Of a stretch of 64,000 nt of DNA, positions 16,246 through 23,608 are shown in pieces. This stretch comes from an uncultured Clostridia bacterium (GTDB taxonomy: Bacteria > Bacillota > Clostridia > Christensenellales > CAG-917). Made by a program: the position numbers and the translations under genes. Below the pieces are notes generated by a model. The model was not told the DNA's origin. It was given only the letters and a program-made list of their open reading frames with translations, and did not search any database. Position 1 is the stretch's first letter, and each line of letters opens with the position of its first letter. The stretch spans positions 1 to 64,000 of the forward strand of contig CALVQW010000001.1 of the NCBI GenBank assembly GCA_944358385.1, in the 5' to 3' direction.

Positions 16246-16711
16246 AAAACACGTGGACATCTATACGGACGGCGCGTGTTCGGGCAATCCCGGCAACGGC
16301 GGTTGGGCGGCGATTATCTTCTACAAACAGCACCGCAAGGAACTAAGCGGCGGGGAGCGCGACACCACCAACAACCGCATGGAACTTATGGCGATCATCA
16401 AAGGCATAGGGCTTTTGAAAGAGCCTTGTGACGTGACGTTGTACAGCGACTCCGCCTACTGCGTGGACGCCTTTTTACAGGGGTGGGTGTACGCATGGAA
16501 ACAGAAAGGCTGGCGCACCGCATCGGGCGGCGATGTCAAAAATGTGGATCTGTGGCAGATGCTCCTCGATGTCATGCGTCCGCACAAGGTGACTTTCGTC
16601 AAGGTCAAAGGTCACGCCGACAACGAGCATAACAACCGCTGCGACGCGCTCGCAAGGGCGGCGATCGCGGCACTGCCTCCCGCAGTCCCAAAGGCGGAAG
16701 GGGCGGAATGA
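16238..16711 (+). CDS. rnhA: Ribonuclease HI
   Basis: Endonuclease cleaving RNA in RNA-DNA hybrids. The four carboxylate catalytic residues are visible: D11 (YTDGACSGNPG), E49 (NNRMEL), D71 (YSDSAYC) and D136 (RCDALA), plus H126 in KGHADNEHNN. The 157-residue length fits bacterial type 1. GGAGGAG at 16224-16230 supports ATG 16238 rather than the TTG at 16232. It overlaps the end of proC. Confidence 0.95.
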   Translation: MPKKHVDIYTDGACSGNPGNGGWAAIIFYKQHRKELSGGERDTTNNRMELMAIIKGIGLLKEPCDVTLYSDSAYCVDAFLQGWVYAWKQKGWRTASGGDVKNVDLWQMLLDVMRPHKVTFVKVKGHADNEHNNRCDALARAAIAALPPAVPKAEGAE

Positions 16712-16849
16712 GAGTTGTGCCGCGGGCAAAGTGAGCGGAGCGCGATCTTCCCGCAAAGAGGCGGGGTGCTGTGACACATCGACGCTCCTGTGGTAAAGGC
16801 GGGAGACTCTCCGAAAGCGACAAAACATAAAGAGGCATAAAGCAATGAA

Positions 16850-16878
16850 AAAGACGGGATCTTCACGATCCCGTCTTT
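16850..16878. terminator. Bidirectional terminator between rnhA and the PadR-like gene
   Basis: AAAGACGGGATC / GATCCCGTCTTT is a perfect 12-bp stem with a 5-nt loop, A-rich on one side and T-rich on the other, so it can serve both converging genes. Confidence 0.85.
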
Positions 16879-16915
16879 CAACATCTCTTTTTGTCCGTTT
16901 AAACCGCCCTTTGCG

Positions 16916-19804
16916 TCATGCGGTGTGATAGCGTTTGCTGCGGTAAAGCCCGTAGTAGATGAGGGAGCTGAGCGGCAGATTGGTGAGCAGGATGATGGGC
17001 AGCACCATGGTTTCGAGGATGAGCACCGTGTCTTTGACGCTGACTCCCACGCCGAAGAAGGCTATGAGCACGAGCACTACGGCGAGTTCTATGAGCATCA
17101 TGCCGCGGTTCAGGACGGACAGCTTGACATTGAAGTCCGCGCGTTTGCGTCTGGTCGGGTTGATCAGCCAGATAATGGTCGGGATGAGTGTCAATGCCGC
17201 GCCGCCCGCCATGATGGGAAGGAAGTAGACATAGCTGATGTCCCGCGCAGTGCAAGCCCACATCACCGCCGCTTCCACAAGGAAGATCGCCATCACGATG
17301 AGCCAGCAGTCGCGGTTGAGCCTGTTCGCGTTGATGAAATTGAAGGTGTAGTACTCCGAAGTGTTCCTGCGGTCATACGAGCGCATCTTGAAGCCCTCGG
17401 AATAGAGGCGGGATTTCAGGTCGGGTTCGGGACGGGGGAGTGCGCGTTCGGGTTCCGCGGGAGCGGGAGTTTCCTCTTTCGCGGTCGCAAGAGAGGAGAA
17501 GAACCCGCGGTAATCCACGTCGCTCTTTTCGTAATCGAACGCTTCCGTGCGCTCGGACGCCACCGCCGAAGTCACGAATTCGCCCTTGTCCTCATCGCTG
17601 ATGTCGGCGGTGTCCGTGCGGTCTGCCGCCGCGCTCCCGATGTCGGAAGGCTCTTTCTTTGCCGCATCTCTCTCGTCTATCCTGCGGAAAACTTCGCTCA
17701 GAGTGGACTCAGGCTTGCGTCCCGGCACGGGAGAGGGGGTATATCCCTCCTCCTCGGACACGCTTTCTTCGCTCTCGTGCGTCCTCTCCGTAACGGTATC
17801 CGCAGCGGGTTTCTCCGCGTAGACGTAGGTGGGGGAGTCCAGCCTCGCGCGCATTTCTTCGAGTTCGCGCGCGATGCGTTCGAGTTCCGCCTTGCGTTCG
17901 GCTTCGCGGCGGGCAAGCTCGGCGAGCAGGGCATCTCTTTCGGAGCCGTCCTCTTCCTCGCGCATCGCCTCCTCCGCAAGAGCTTCTTCCTCCTCGGTGA
18001 GTTCCACGGGAGCGTCGTCATACGCTTCCGTCTCCTCGTCCTCCTCCTCGGTTTCGGCGGCAGGGGCGACTTCTTCCTCGCGCTCCTTGACGGAGGCGGG
18101 AGCGTGCCATTCCGCATCGTCCACTATATATTCTTCTTTTTCTTCCTCGTCCTCCGCATATTCGGACTTTGCGTCCAGCGTGCGGAAGATCTCCTCCAAA
18201 GACGCGGTGGACGCATCCTTTTCCTCGTCTTTGTCGATGTCGGCGGGGACTTCCTCCTCCCTTTCTTCCGCGGGGATTTCCTCCTCCGTCTTTTCCTCCT
18301 CGGCTTCGGGGAGGGGAGTCTCGACATGCCATTCCGCATCGCTCACAATGAGTCTGTCATCGTCGCTCCCGGAAGAAGTGTACTCCGAACGGGAATCAAG
18401 CTCCTTGAAAACGTCGTCGAGGGACATCGTGGCTTGCGAGCGGAGAGCCTCTTCGCGCTCTCTTGCCTCGCGTTCCGCCTTTTCGCGGCGTTCGCGTTCC
18501 GCCTGCTCGAAAGCCTCGCGCTTGGCTTCTTCCTCCGCCTTTTCGGCAAGGAATTTTTCGCGTTCTTCCGCAAAGCGTTTCTCCGCATCCTCGCGCTCGC
18601 GCTCTATGCGCTCAAGCTCCTCTCTGCGCTCCGCCTCGATGCGTTCCGTCTCCGCCCTGCGCTCCTCTTCGGCGCGCTTTTCTTCCTCGAAAAGGGCATA
18701 TTCTTCGCGGAAACGCTCCTCGGCGTCCTCTTTTTCCTTGCGCAGACGTTCGAGTTCCTCCTCGTGTCTCGCTTCAGCCTCCGCTTCTTTTGCGGCATAT
18801 TCTTCCTCGGCGGCGAGTTTTTCGGCTTTGAGACGTTCCACCTCTTCGGCGTGTTCCGCTTCCAGCCTCTCGCGCTCCTCGCGCGCCTCGTCCGCAAGGC
18901 GTTCGAGTTCCAGCCTGCGCTCCTCCTCGGCGATGGCGATCTCGGCTTGTTTCTGCGCTTCGACTCGTTCGAGTTCGACGAGTTTCTCCTCCTCGATGCG
19001 TCTCAGCTCCGCCTCTTTTTCGGAGCGCAGACGCTCAAGTGCTTCCACCCGTTCGTTTTCGGCGCGTTCAAGCTCCGCGATCTTTTCTTCCTCGGCGCGC
19101 TTGAGTTCCGCCTCCATCTCGGCATTGAACTTTTCTTCGGCCTGTCGTTTTTCCTCTTCCAGCCTGTCTATCTCGGCTTGCTTTTCCGCCGCTATGCGGT
19201 CTATCTCGGCTTGTTTCTCCTCTTGGATGCGGCGATATTCCTCCTCGGACACCGCGCGGGAGCCGCCCTCCGCCGCCAGCCGCTGCGCCTCCTCCTCGGA
19301 GATCTCGTTGCCGTCGGCGTCTATGTACACCTTTCTTTCGACGACGACCACCTTTTCCTTCTCTTTGTATACGACTTTCGCCTTGTCGGAATTGTCCTTT
19401 TTGGTGTAAGGACGCAGATCGTCGGTGTTGAAGGGTGCGGGGGTGGTGTCGAAATCGAATTGTCGGGAGGAGACGAGCTTGTCGAGGATGGTGCGGGAGT
19501 ACTCATACTCCGACCTCTCCTTTTCCAGGAAACTTCTGCCTTCGGCGGTGAGAGAGTAGTAGCGTCTCCTGCCGCCGCCGGTGTCATCGGGATCGCCCTC
19601 ATAGGAGGAGATCAACCCCTGTTTCTCCAAGCGTTTGAGTTGATTGTAGAGGGTGGGCTGTTTGAGCTTATACTGCCCCTCGCTCTTTAATTCGATCTCT
19701 TTGAGGATGTCGTAACCGTAGCGGTCCCTGTTCCAGAGAGAGCCTAGTATGATGGTGGTGACATTGCCGCGGATGAGATCGCTGTTGACGGATGAAATGT
19801 CCAT
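16916..19804 (-). CDS. PadR-type winged-helix protein fused to long coiled coil and C-terminal membrane domain
   Basis: 962 residues in three parts. Residues 1-110 are a PadR-like DNA-binding domain (GSLWNRDRYGYDILKEI, PTLYNQLKRLEKQGLI, RRRYYSLTAEGRSFLE). Residues about 185-480 are an almost pure Glu/Arg/Ala coiled coil with heptad-like repeats. Residues 480-830 are acidic and low in complexity, with two copies of a short motif of the type IFRTLDAKSEYA / VFKELDSRSEYT and related LSEVFRRIDERD. Residues about 833-950 hold four membrane segments. PadR regulators are normally about 110-180 residues and soluble, so this would be a membrane-tethered regulator. No ligand domain is recognised. It is transcribed alone from a strong promoter; target genes are unknown. 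Confidence 0.88.
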   Translation of the reverse strand: MDISSVNSDLIRGNVTTIILGSLWNRDRYGYDILKEIELKSEGQYKLKQPTLYNQLKRLEKQGLISSYEGDPDDTGGGRRRYYSLTAEGRSFLEKERSEYEYSRTILDKLVSSRQFDFDTTPAPFNTDDLRPYTKKDNSDKAKVVYKEKEKVVVVERKVYIDADGNEISEEEAQRLAAEGGSRAVSEEEYRRIQEEKQAEIDRIAAEKQAEIDRLEEEKRQAEEKFNAEMEAELKRAEEEKIAELERAENERVEALERLRSEKEAELRRIEEEKLVELERVEAQKQAEIAIAEEERRLELERLADEAREERERLEAEHAEEVERLKAEKLAAEEEYAAKEAEAEARHEEELERLRKEKEDAEERFREEYALFEEEKRAEEERRAETERIEAERREELERIEREREDAEKRFAEEREKFLAEKAEEEAKREAFEQAERERREKAEREAREREEALRSQATMSLDDVFKELDSRSEYTSSGSDDDRLIVSDAEWHVETPLPEAEEEKTEEEIPAEEREEEVPADIDKDEEKDASTASLEEIFRTLDAKSEYAEDEEEKEEYIVDDAEWHAPASVKEREEEVAPAAETEEEDEETEAYDDAPVELTEEEEALAEEAMREEEDGSERDALLAELARREAERKAELERIARELEEMRARLDSPTYVYAEKPAADTVTERTHESEESVSEEEGYTPSPVPGRKPESTLSEVFRRIDERDAAKKEPSDIGSAAADRTDTADISDEDKGEFVTSAVASERTEAFDYEKSDVDYRGFFSSLATAKEETPAPAEPERALPRPEPDLKSRLYSEGFKMRSYDRRNTSEYYTFNFINANRLNRDCWLIVMAIFLVEAAVMWACTARDISYVYFLPIMAGGAALTLIPTIIWLINPTRRKRADFNVKLSVLNRGMMLIELAVVLVLIAFFGVGVSVKDTVLILETMVLPIILLTNLPLSSLIYYGLYRSKRYHTA

Positions 19805-19831
19805 AAATGCCTCTCCGACCTTGATGATAAA

Positions 19832-19860
19832 ATGATAGCAGACTATTATAATTAAGTCAA
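19832..19860 (-). promoter_or_regulatory. Promoter of the PadR-like gene
   Basis: On the minus strand TTGACT (19860-19855), 17-bp spacer, TATCAT (19837-19832), 28 bp before the ATG. The spacer and flank contain an AT-rich partial dyad (ATTATAATAGTCTGCTAT) that could hold an autoregulatory PadR operator; that part is inference. Confidence 0.7.
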
Positions 19861-19894
19861 TATTTTATAATAGTTCTTTGTGAAAAACGACGAA

Positions 19895-19919
19895 AAAAGA
19901 GCGTTTTCGACGCTCTTTT
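19895..19919 (-). terminator. Terminator of the tyrosine recombinase gene
   Basis: AAAAGAGCG / CGCTCTTTT 9-bp stem with a 7-nt loop, about 45 bp beyond the recombinase stop codon on the minus strand. Confidence 0.75.
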
Positions 19920-19963
19920 GATGCATTAAGTGCGGTTTGAGATGCGGCTTGCCCCTCGCGGGT

Positions 19964-21028
19964 TCAGTCATCGTCGCGCAGAGTGACGGCTTTCGCCGCC
20001 GCTTTGCGGTGATCCTGTTCTATCGCCGCATAGTGCTTTTTGGTGGTGTTGACATCGCGGTGTCCCAGCACGTCCGCCACCATGTAGATGTCGCCCGTCG
20101 CGCGGTAGAGGTTGGTGCCGTAGGTGCTGCGCAGCTTGTGGGGAGAGATCTTTTTGAGAGGAGCGGCGACTGCGGCGTACTTTTTGACCAGCTTTTCCAC
20201 CGCGCGCACGCAGATGCGCCTGACTTGCAGGGAGAGGAAGAGTGCGTCCGGATCCTCGATCTCCAGCTTTTCGGAGCGGGAGAGGAGAGCCTTTCTTTCC
20301 CCCTCTATGTAGCACTCCAAAGCCTCTTTTACGTCGTCGTTGAAGTAGAGTATGGCGCGGCTGCCGCCCTTGCGTGTTACTGTGAAGGCGTTGGTCTCGA
20401 AGTCCACGTCCGTGACGTTCAGCCCCACGCACTCGCTCACACGTATGCCCGTGCCGAGCAGCAGGGAGAGGATGGCGACGTCGCGGGAACGGGTGTTGAG
20501 CAGGATCTTGCGCTGATGTTCGCTCATGCCTTCGCCGTTTTCCGCCGCGGAGAGTATCTTTTCTATCTCATGCCTTTCCAGCCTGATGATCTCCTTTTCG
20601 CGCTGTTTGGGCAGGGAGACCTTTGCGGCGACGTTGGCACTCAGCTTGTCTTTGTTGAAAAAGTATTTGAAAAAACTGCGAACGGTAGAGATCTTTCTCG
20701 CCTTACCCCTGTCGCCGTTGCCGCTTTCCTTGTCGTCGTACTCGTAGAGAGTGAGATATTCCATATAGCTTTCAAGGTGCGTCACCGTGACCTTTTCCAG
20801 GTCGGCTAGAGTGATGTCCGCAGTCCTCATACCGCGGAAGGGGCGCACTCTTTTCACCAGATAGTCGAAAAAGATCCTGAGGTCGTAGGCATAGCCCAGG
20901 CGGGTGAGAGCGGTGGTCTGCGGCTCCACTCCCACGAAAAACTCGTCACAGAACTCGGGCAGAGTGTCCCTTATATCTCTGAGACGCAGATTCACGTCGC
21001 GTTCGCGTTCCTTGAAATAGTCCGCCAT
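19964..21028 (-). CDS. XerS-like tyrosine recombinase
   Basis: 354-residue tyrosine recombinase. An N-terminal SAM-like core-binding domain (about 20-145) precedes the catalytic domain with R196 (LGTGIRVSE), K220, H297-x-x-R300 (SPHKLRSTYG), H323 (LGHRDVNTT) and nucleophile Y333 (KHYAAI). Length and layout resemble XerS, the single chromosome-dimer resolvase of streptococci, more than phage integrases, but XerS-like integrases are also common in clostridial genomes. ATG at 21028 follows AAAGGAG; upstream codons look non-coding. An 11-bp inverted repeat overlaps its promoter. It could be a housekeeping Xer protein or an orphan integrase. Confidence 0.9.
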   Translation of the reverse strand: MADYFKERERDVNLRLRDIRDTLPEFCDEFFVGVEPQTTALTRLGYAYDLRIFFDYLVKRVRPFRGMRTADITLADLEKVTVTHLESYMEYLTLYEYDDKESGNGDRGKARKISTVRSFFKYFFNKDKLSANVAAKVSLPKQREKEIIRLERHEIEKILSAAENGEGMSEHQRKILLNTRSRDVAILSLLLGTGIRVSECVGLNVTDVDFETNAFTVTRKGGSRAILYFNDDVKEALECYIEGERKALLSRSEKLEIEDPDALFLSLQVRRICVRAVEKLVKKYAAVAAPLKKISPHKLRSTYGTNLYRATGDIYMVADVLGHRDVNTTKKHYAAIEQDHRKAAAKAVTLRDDD

Positions 21029-21100
21029 ACTTTCTCCTTTGCGCGGTTTCGGTGTCCGCGCGTGTCCGCGCACCGCTTATCGCATACGATGATACACAAC

Positions 21101-21140
21101 TGTTCGCAAAAAAATCAAGCGAATACGTGTTTTGCGAACA
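21101..21140. promoter_or_regulatory. 11-bp inverted repeat at the recombinase promoter
   Basis: TGTTCGCAAAA (21101-21111) and TTTTGCGAACA (21130-21140) are perfect inverted arms separated by 18 bp. On the minus strand a promoter (TTGATT, 18-bp spacer, TATCAT) runs through the site, with one arm inside the spacer. It may be an operator or an accessory recombinase-binding site; Xer core sites have 6-8 bp between arms, so it is not a standard dif core. Confidence 0.6.
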
Positions 21141-21199
21141 ATTTAATGCGGATCTTCGGGGAGAGGGGGAGAGAGCGGGGAAAGGGGGAGCGGCGTGCC

Positions 21200-21228
21200 T
21201 TGCAAAAAAGTGCAACTTGTGTTAGTAT
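21200..21228 (+). promoter_or_regulatory. Promoter of the first acetyltransferase gene
   Basis: TTGCAA at 21200-21205, 17-bp spacer, TAGTAT at 21223-21228, 26 bp before the TTG start codon. Confidence 0.55.
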
Positions 21229-21253
21229 GTCGGTGTGAGCACGGAGGTGTGAT

Positions 21254-21826
21254 TTGAGAAAGATAAGAGATGACGAAGTGGGCAGGATAAGCCGCCTTTT
21301 CACCCGCATATTCGCGGAATATGAGGCGTACAGGCTCTTTTTCCCGGAGGAAAAGAAGCTCTTGCGCGGCATCGAGGCTTTCTTCCGCTATGAGATCTAC
21401 GCTTCCAGAGACTACACGTGGGTGGACGAGGACTTCCTCGCAGCCGCCGCGGTGAAGTGTCCCGGAGACAAGGATCACGATCCCCGCCTGATGTTCTGCA
21501 ATCCGTTCGTCGCGCTCTCCTTCCTTTCCGCTACGGGGACGCGTGCCTTGCGTCTTGCGGGAGAGTATCTCAAACTCGCCGAGACCGTCTCCGAAAAGTA
21601 TTACGATCCGCGGGTGGACTGCTATGTCAAGAACATAGGCGTCGCGCCCGAGGCTCGCGGTCAGGGCAGGATGCACCGCATCATGGACGAGCTGTGCGGC
21701 GACCTTCCCGTCTATCTCGAAACGCACGACGAGAACAATGTCGCCATTTACGAGCATATGGGCTTCAAGGTGTGCGAGGCGGTGGATTTCCACGGCTACA
21801 CCCACTACGCCATGCGCAGAGATTAA
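21254..21826 (+). CDS. GNAT family N-acetyltransferase
   Basis: 190 residues with the GNAT fold: beta-strand 4 and acetyl-CoA loop IGVAPEARGQGRMHRIMDEL (the Q/RxxGxG/A site) at about residues 133-152, then LETHDENNVAIYEHMGF, the strand 5-helix 4 signature. The start is a TTG at 21254 after a good RBS (GGAGGTG, 21243-21249). The substrate cannot be read from sequence. A second GNAT gene follows 48 bp later and both may form one transcript. Confidence 0.85.
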   Translation: MRKIRDDEVGRISRLFTRIFAEYEAYRLFFPEEKKLLRGIEAFFRYEIYASRDYTWVDEDFLAAAAVKCPGDKDHDPRLMFCNPFVALSFLSATGTRALRLAGEYLKLAETVSEKYYDPRVDCYVKNIGVAPEARGQGRMHRIMDELCGDLPVYLETHDENNVAIYEHMGFKVCEAVDFHGYTHYAMRRD

Positions 21827-21874
21827 AATGCGTGTGCCGCACCGCGCAGAGCGCGTCCGCACACGGAGGTGGAT

Positions 21875-22351
21875 ATGGAAGTGAGAGTCAGACGAGCGGA
21901 AGATAGGGACATCCCCCGCATTGCGGGATTGCTACTGCAAGTCGCCGCCGTGCATGCAGAGGGACGCCCCGACCTCTTCAAAAAGGGGAGCAGGAAGTAC
22001 TCCGACGAGCAGCTCTCCCGCATCCTTGCGGACGAAAAAACGCCCGTATTCGTCGCCGTGGACGACGCGGACACCGTCTTGGGCTATGCTTTCTGCATGG
22101 ACGCGACGCACCCGGATGACAGTCTGTTCACTCCCGTCCGCACCCTCTATGTGGACGACATCTGCGTGGACGAAAAGGCGCGCGGCAAGGGCGTGGGCAG
22201 AGGGATATACGCCTTCGTGCGTGCATGGGCTAAAGCGGAAGGCTACCACAACATCACCCTCAATGTCTGGAGCTGCAATCCCACCGCCACGCGCTTCTAC
22301 CTCTCCCTCGGACTCACCCCCTACAAAGTCGGCATGGAGGACATCCTCTGA
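21875..22351 (+). CDS. GNAT family N-acetyltransferase
   Basis: 158-residue GNAT enzyme: N-terminal VRVRRAEDRDIPRIAGLL, the motif DDICVDEKARGKGVGRGIYAFV (acetyl-CoA pyrophosphate loop ARGKGVG) and the C-terminal LNVWSCNPTATRFYLSLGL. GGAGG at 21865-21869 favours the ATG at 21875 over the GTG at 21869. Its N-terminal half (HAEGRPDLFK) is of the kind seen in uncharacterised Firmicutes GNATs. It shares only the fold with the preceding gene, so this is not a simple tandem duplication. Confidence 0.87.
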   Translation: MEVRVRRAEDRDIPRIAGLLLQVAAVHAEGRPDLFKKGSRKYSDEQLSRILADEKTPVFVAVDDADTVLGYAFCMDATHPDDSLFTPVRTLYVDDICVDEKARGKGVGRGIYAFVRAWAKAEGYHNITLNVWSCNPTATRFYLSLGLTPYKVGMEDIL

Positions 22352-22538
22352 CACCCGCCCGAAATTTCGGGATTGAAATCCCGCCGTTCAAGTGGCATAT
22401 TATAGTCAGACATAACCATATGTGCGCGCATTAAGCATCGGCATAGCCGCCATATCGAGCGCGCTGCCCATCTTCACGAAGATAAAGAAAACTCCCGTCG
22501 ACTTGTTGAGATAGCGAGAGACTAAGGAGAGTGGCAAG

Positions 22539-23276
22539 ATGAAAAAGAAAATTATCTTTTTATTCGTGATAGTTGTCATGCTGGCGTCATTGTTGTCACT
22601 TTCCGCATGCGGTTGTCGAACGCAAAAGGAGGAAGTGTATTACGGTGAGGCAGGATTCTTCAAGTACAGATATACTCCGAACGATAAGTACTACAAGATG
22701 TGCATTTATGACGTGACGGAAGAGGCACTCGATCAGGAAGTTTTGGTCGTTCCTTATTATATTGACGGCATCTTGGTGGACGGGATAAATCGTGATTTTT
22801 GGGAAGGGATCGGGTTCAAGACCAATTTCGGGTATTTGACCGCTAAAAAAGTGTATGTGCCGTCCATAGAGCCGTTGGGCATAAAGAAATTCGATAACAG
22901 GCAGCTTGAGACGATCGTCTTTTATCAGCATGTGGGAAGGATCGATATGTTGCTTTTCGGCACGGCGGATAATTATGTTGTGATCGAAGAGTATTACGAC
23001 GAGCAATTTGCGCATGAAGGCATCAACTATATAATGGCGAATTTCCTTTTGTTGAATAATTATCCGTCGGACAACGGCGACGGGGAAAAGTACGCGTGGG
23101 CGGACTATGTGCCGACAGGCGAAGGGCTGTCTGTTATGCCGATAGAACCGATCTGTGAGGGCTATATTTTCTCGGGCTGGTACTCGGAGCCTGAGTGCGC
23201 ACATAAAGTCGATCTGAGCAATTTCAAAATGGGGGAAGGAGACACCACCTTTTATGCAGGTTGGATCGAAAAATAA
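22539..23276 (+). CDS. Putative lipoprotein with InlB B-repeat-like C-terminus
   Basis: 245 residues. A lipoprotein signal peptide is clear: MKKK, hydrophobic core, then the lipobox LSAC with the lipidated Cys at about residue 27, followed by GCRTQK. The C-terminus (GYIFSGWYSEPECAHKVDL ... TFYAGWIEK) resembles one Listeria-Bacteroides/InlB-B repeat, a surface-domain motif. The region between has no recognised domain. GC is visibly lower than in neighbours, marking the beginning of the accessory region. RBS AAGGAGAG precedes the ATG. Confidence 0.72.
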   Translation: MKKKIIFLFVIVVMLASLLSLSACGCRTQKEEVYYGEAGFFKYRYTPNDKYYKMCIYDVTEEALDQEVLVVPYYIDGILVDGINRDFWEGIGFKTNFGYLTAKKVYVPSIEPLGIKKFDNRQLETIVFYQHVGRIDMLLFGTADNYVVIEEYYDEQFAHEGINYIMANFLLLNNYPSDNGDGEKYAWADYVPTGEGLSVMPIEPICEGYIFSGWYSEPECAHKVDLSNFKMGEGDTTFYAGWIEK

Positions 23277-23608
23277 AGTCGCCGACAAAGTAAACCCGCG
23301 TTTGATTTATTGTATATAGCGCAATTTGTTGAGAATGGCGGCGTGGTTTGATGCGTACTAGATCGACCGAAAAGCGCATGCGCGTCGAAGAGTGTTTTAG
23401 TGCGGATATAGCAGTTTATTTTATCTTTCGAAATTCTGCAACATCTCGTGTTCGCCGGTTTTTTGGCGGATCGTTCGTTGCGGTTTTTTAATATCGCCTT
23501 TCAAAATGATTTTTTCTTGCCGACAACGGGATGCAAGGTGTGTCCTGTTTCGGGTACGTGTGTTTGAGTAAATTTAAAGAAAAACGTGCAAAAGGGCGAG
23601 TTGATACC
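23277..23608. other. Low-GC intergenic stretch, no gene seen
   Basis: No frame with coding character, RNA gene or clear promoter is visible. The GCGCATGCGC palindrome at about 23374-23385 is the only notable short symmetry. Confidence 0.5.

Noticed and set aside
16925..19690. 921-codon open frame on the plus strand opposite the PadR-like gene, and a 526-codon Ser-rich frame at 17829-19409
   Set aside because: Both are antisense shadows of the Glu/Arg-rich repeats; composition is implausible (Phe/Leu/Arg or Ser/Arg runs), no RBS, no family motif.
21101..21140. Interpretation as a standard dif core site
   Set aside because: Arms are 18 bp apart, but Xer core sites need 6-8 bp; kept only as an operator or accessory site.
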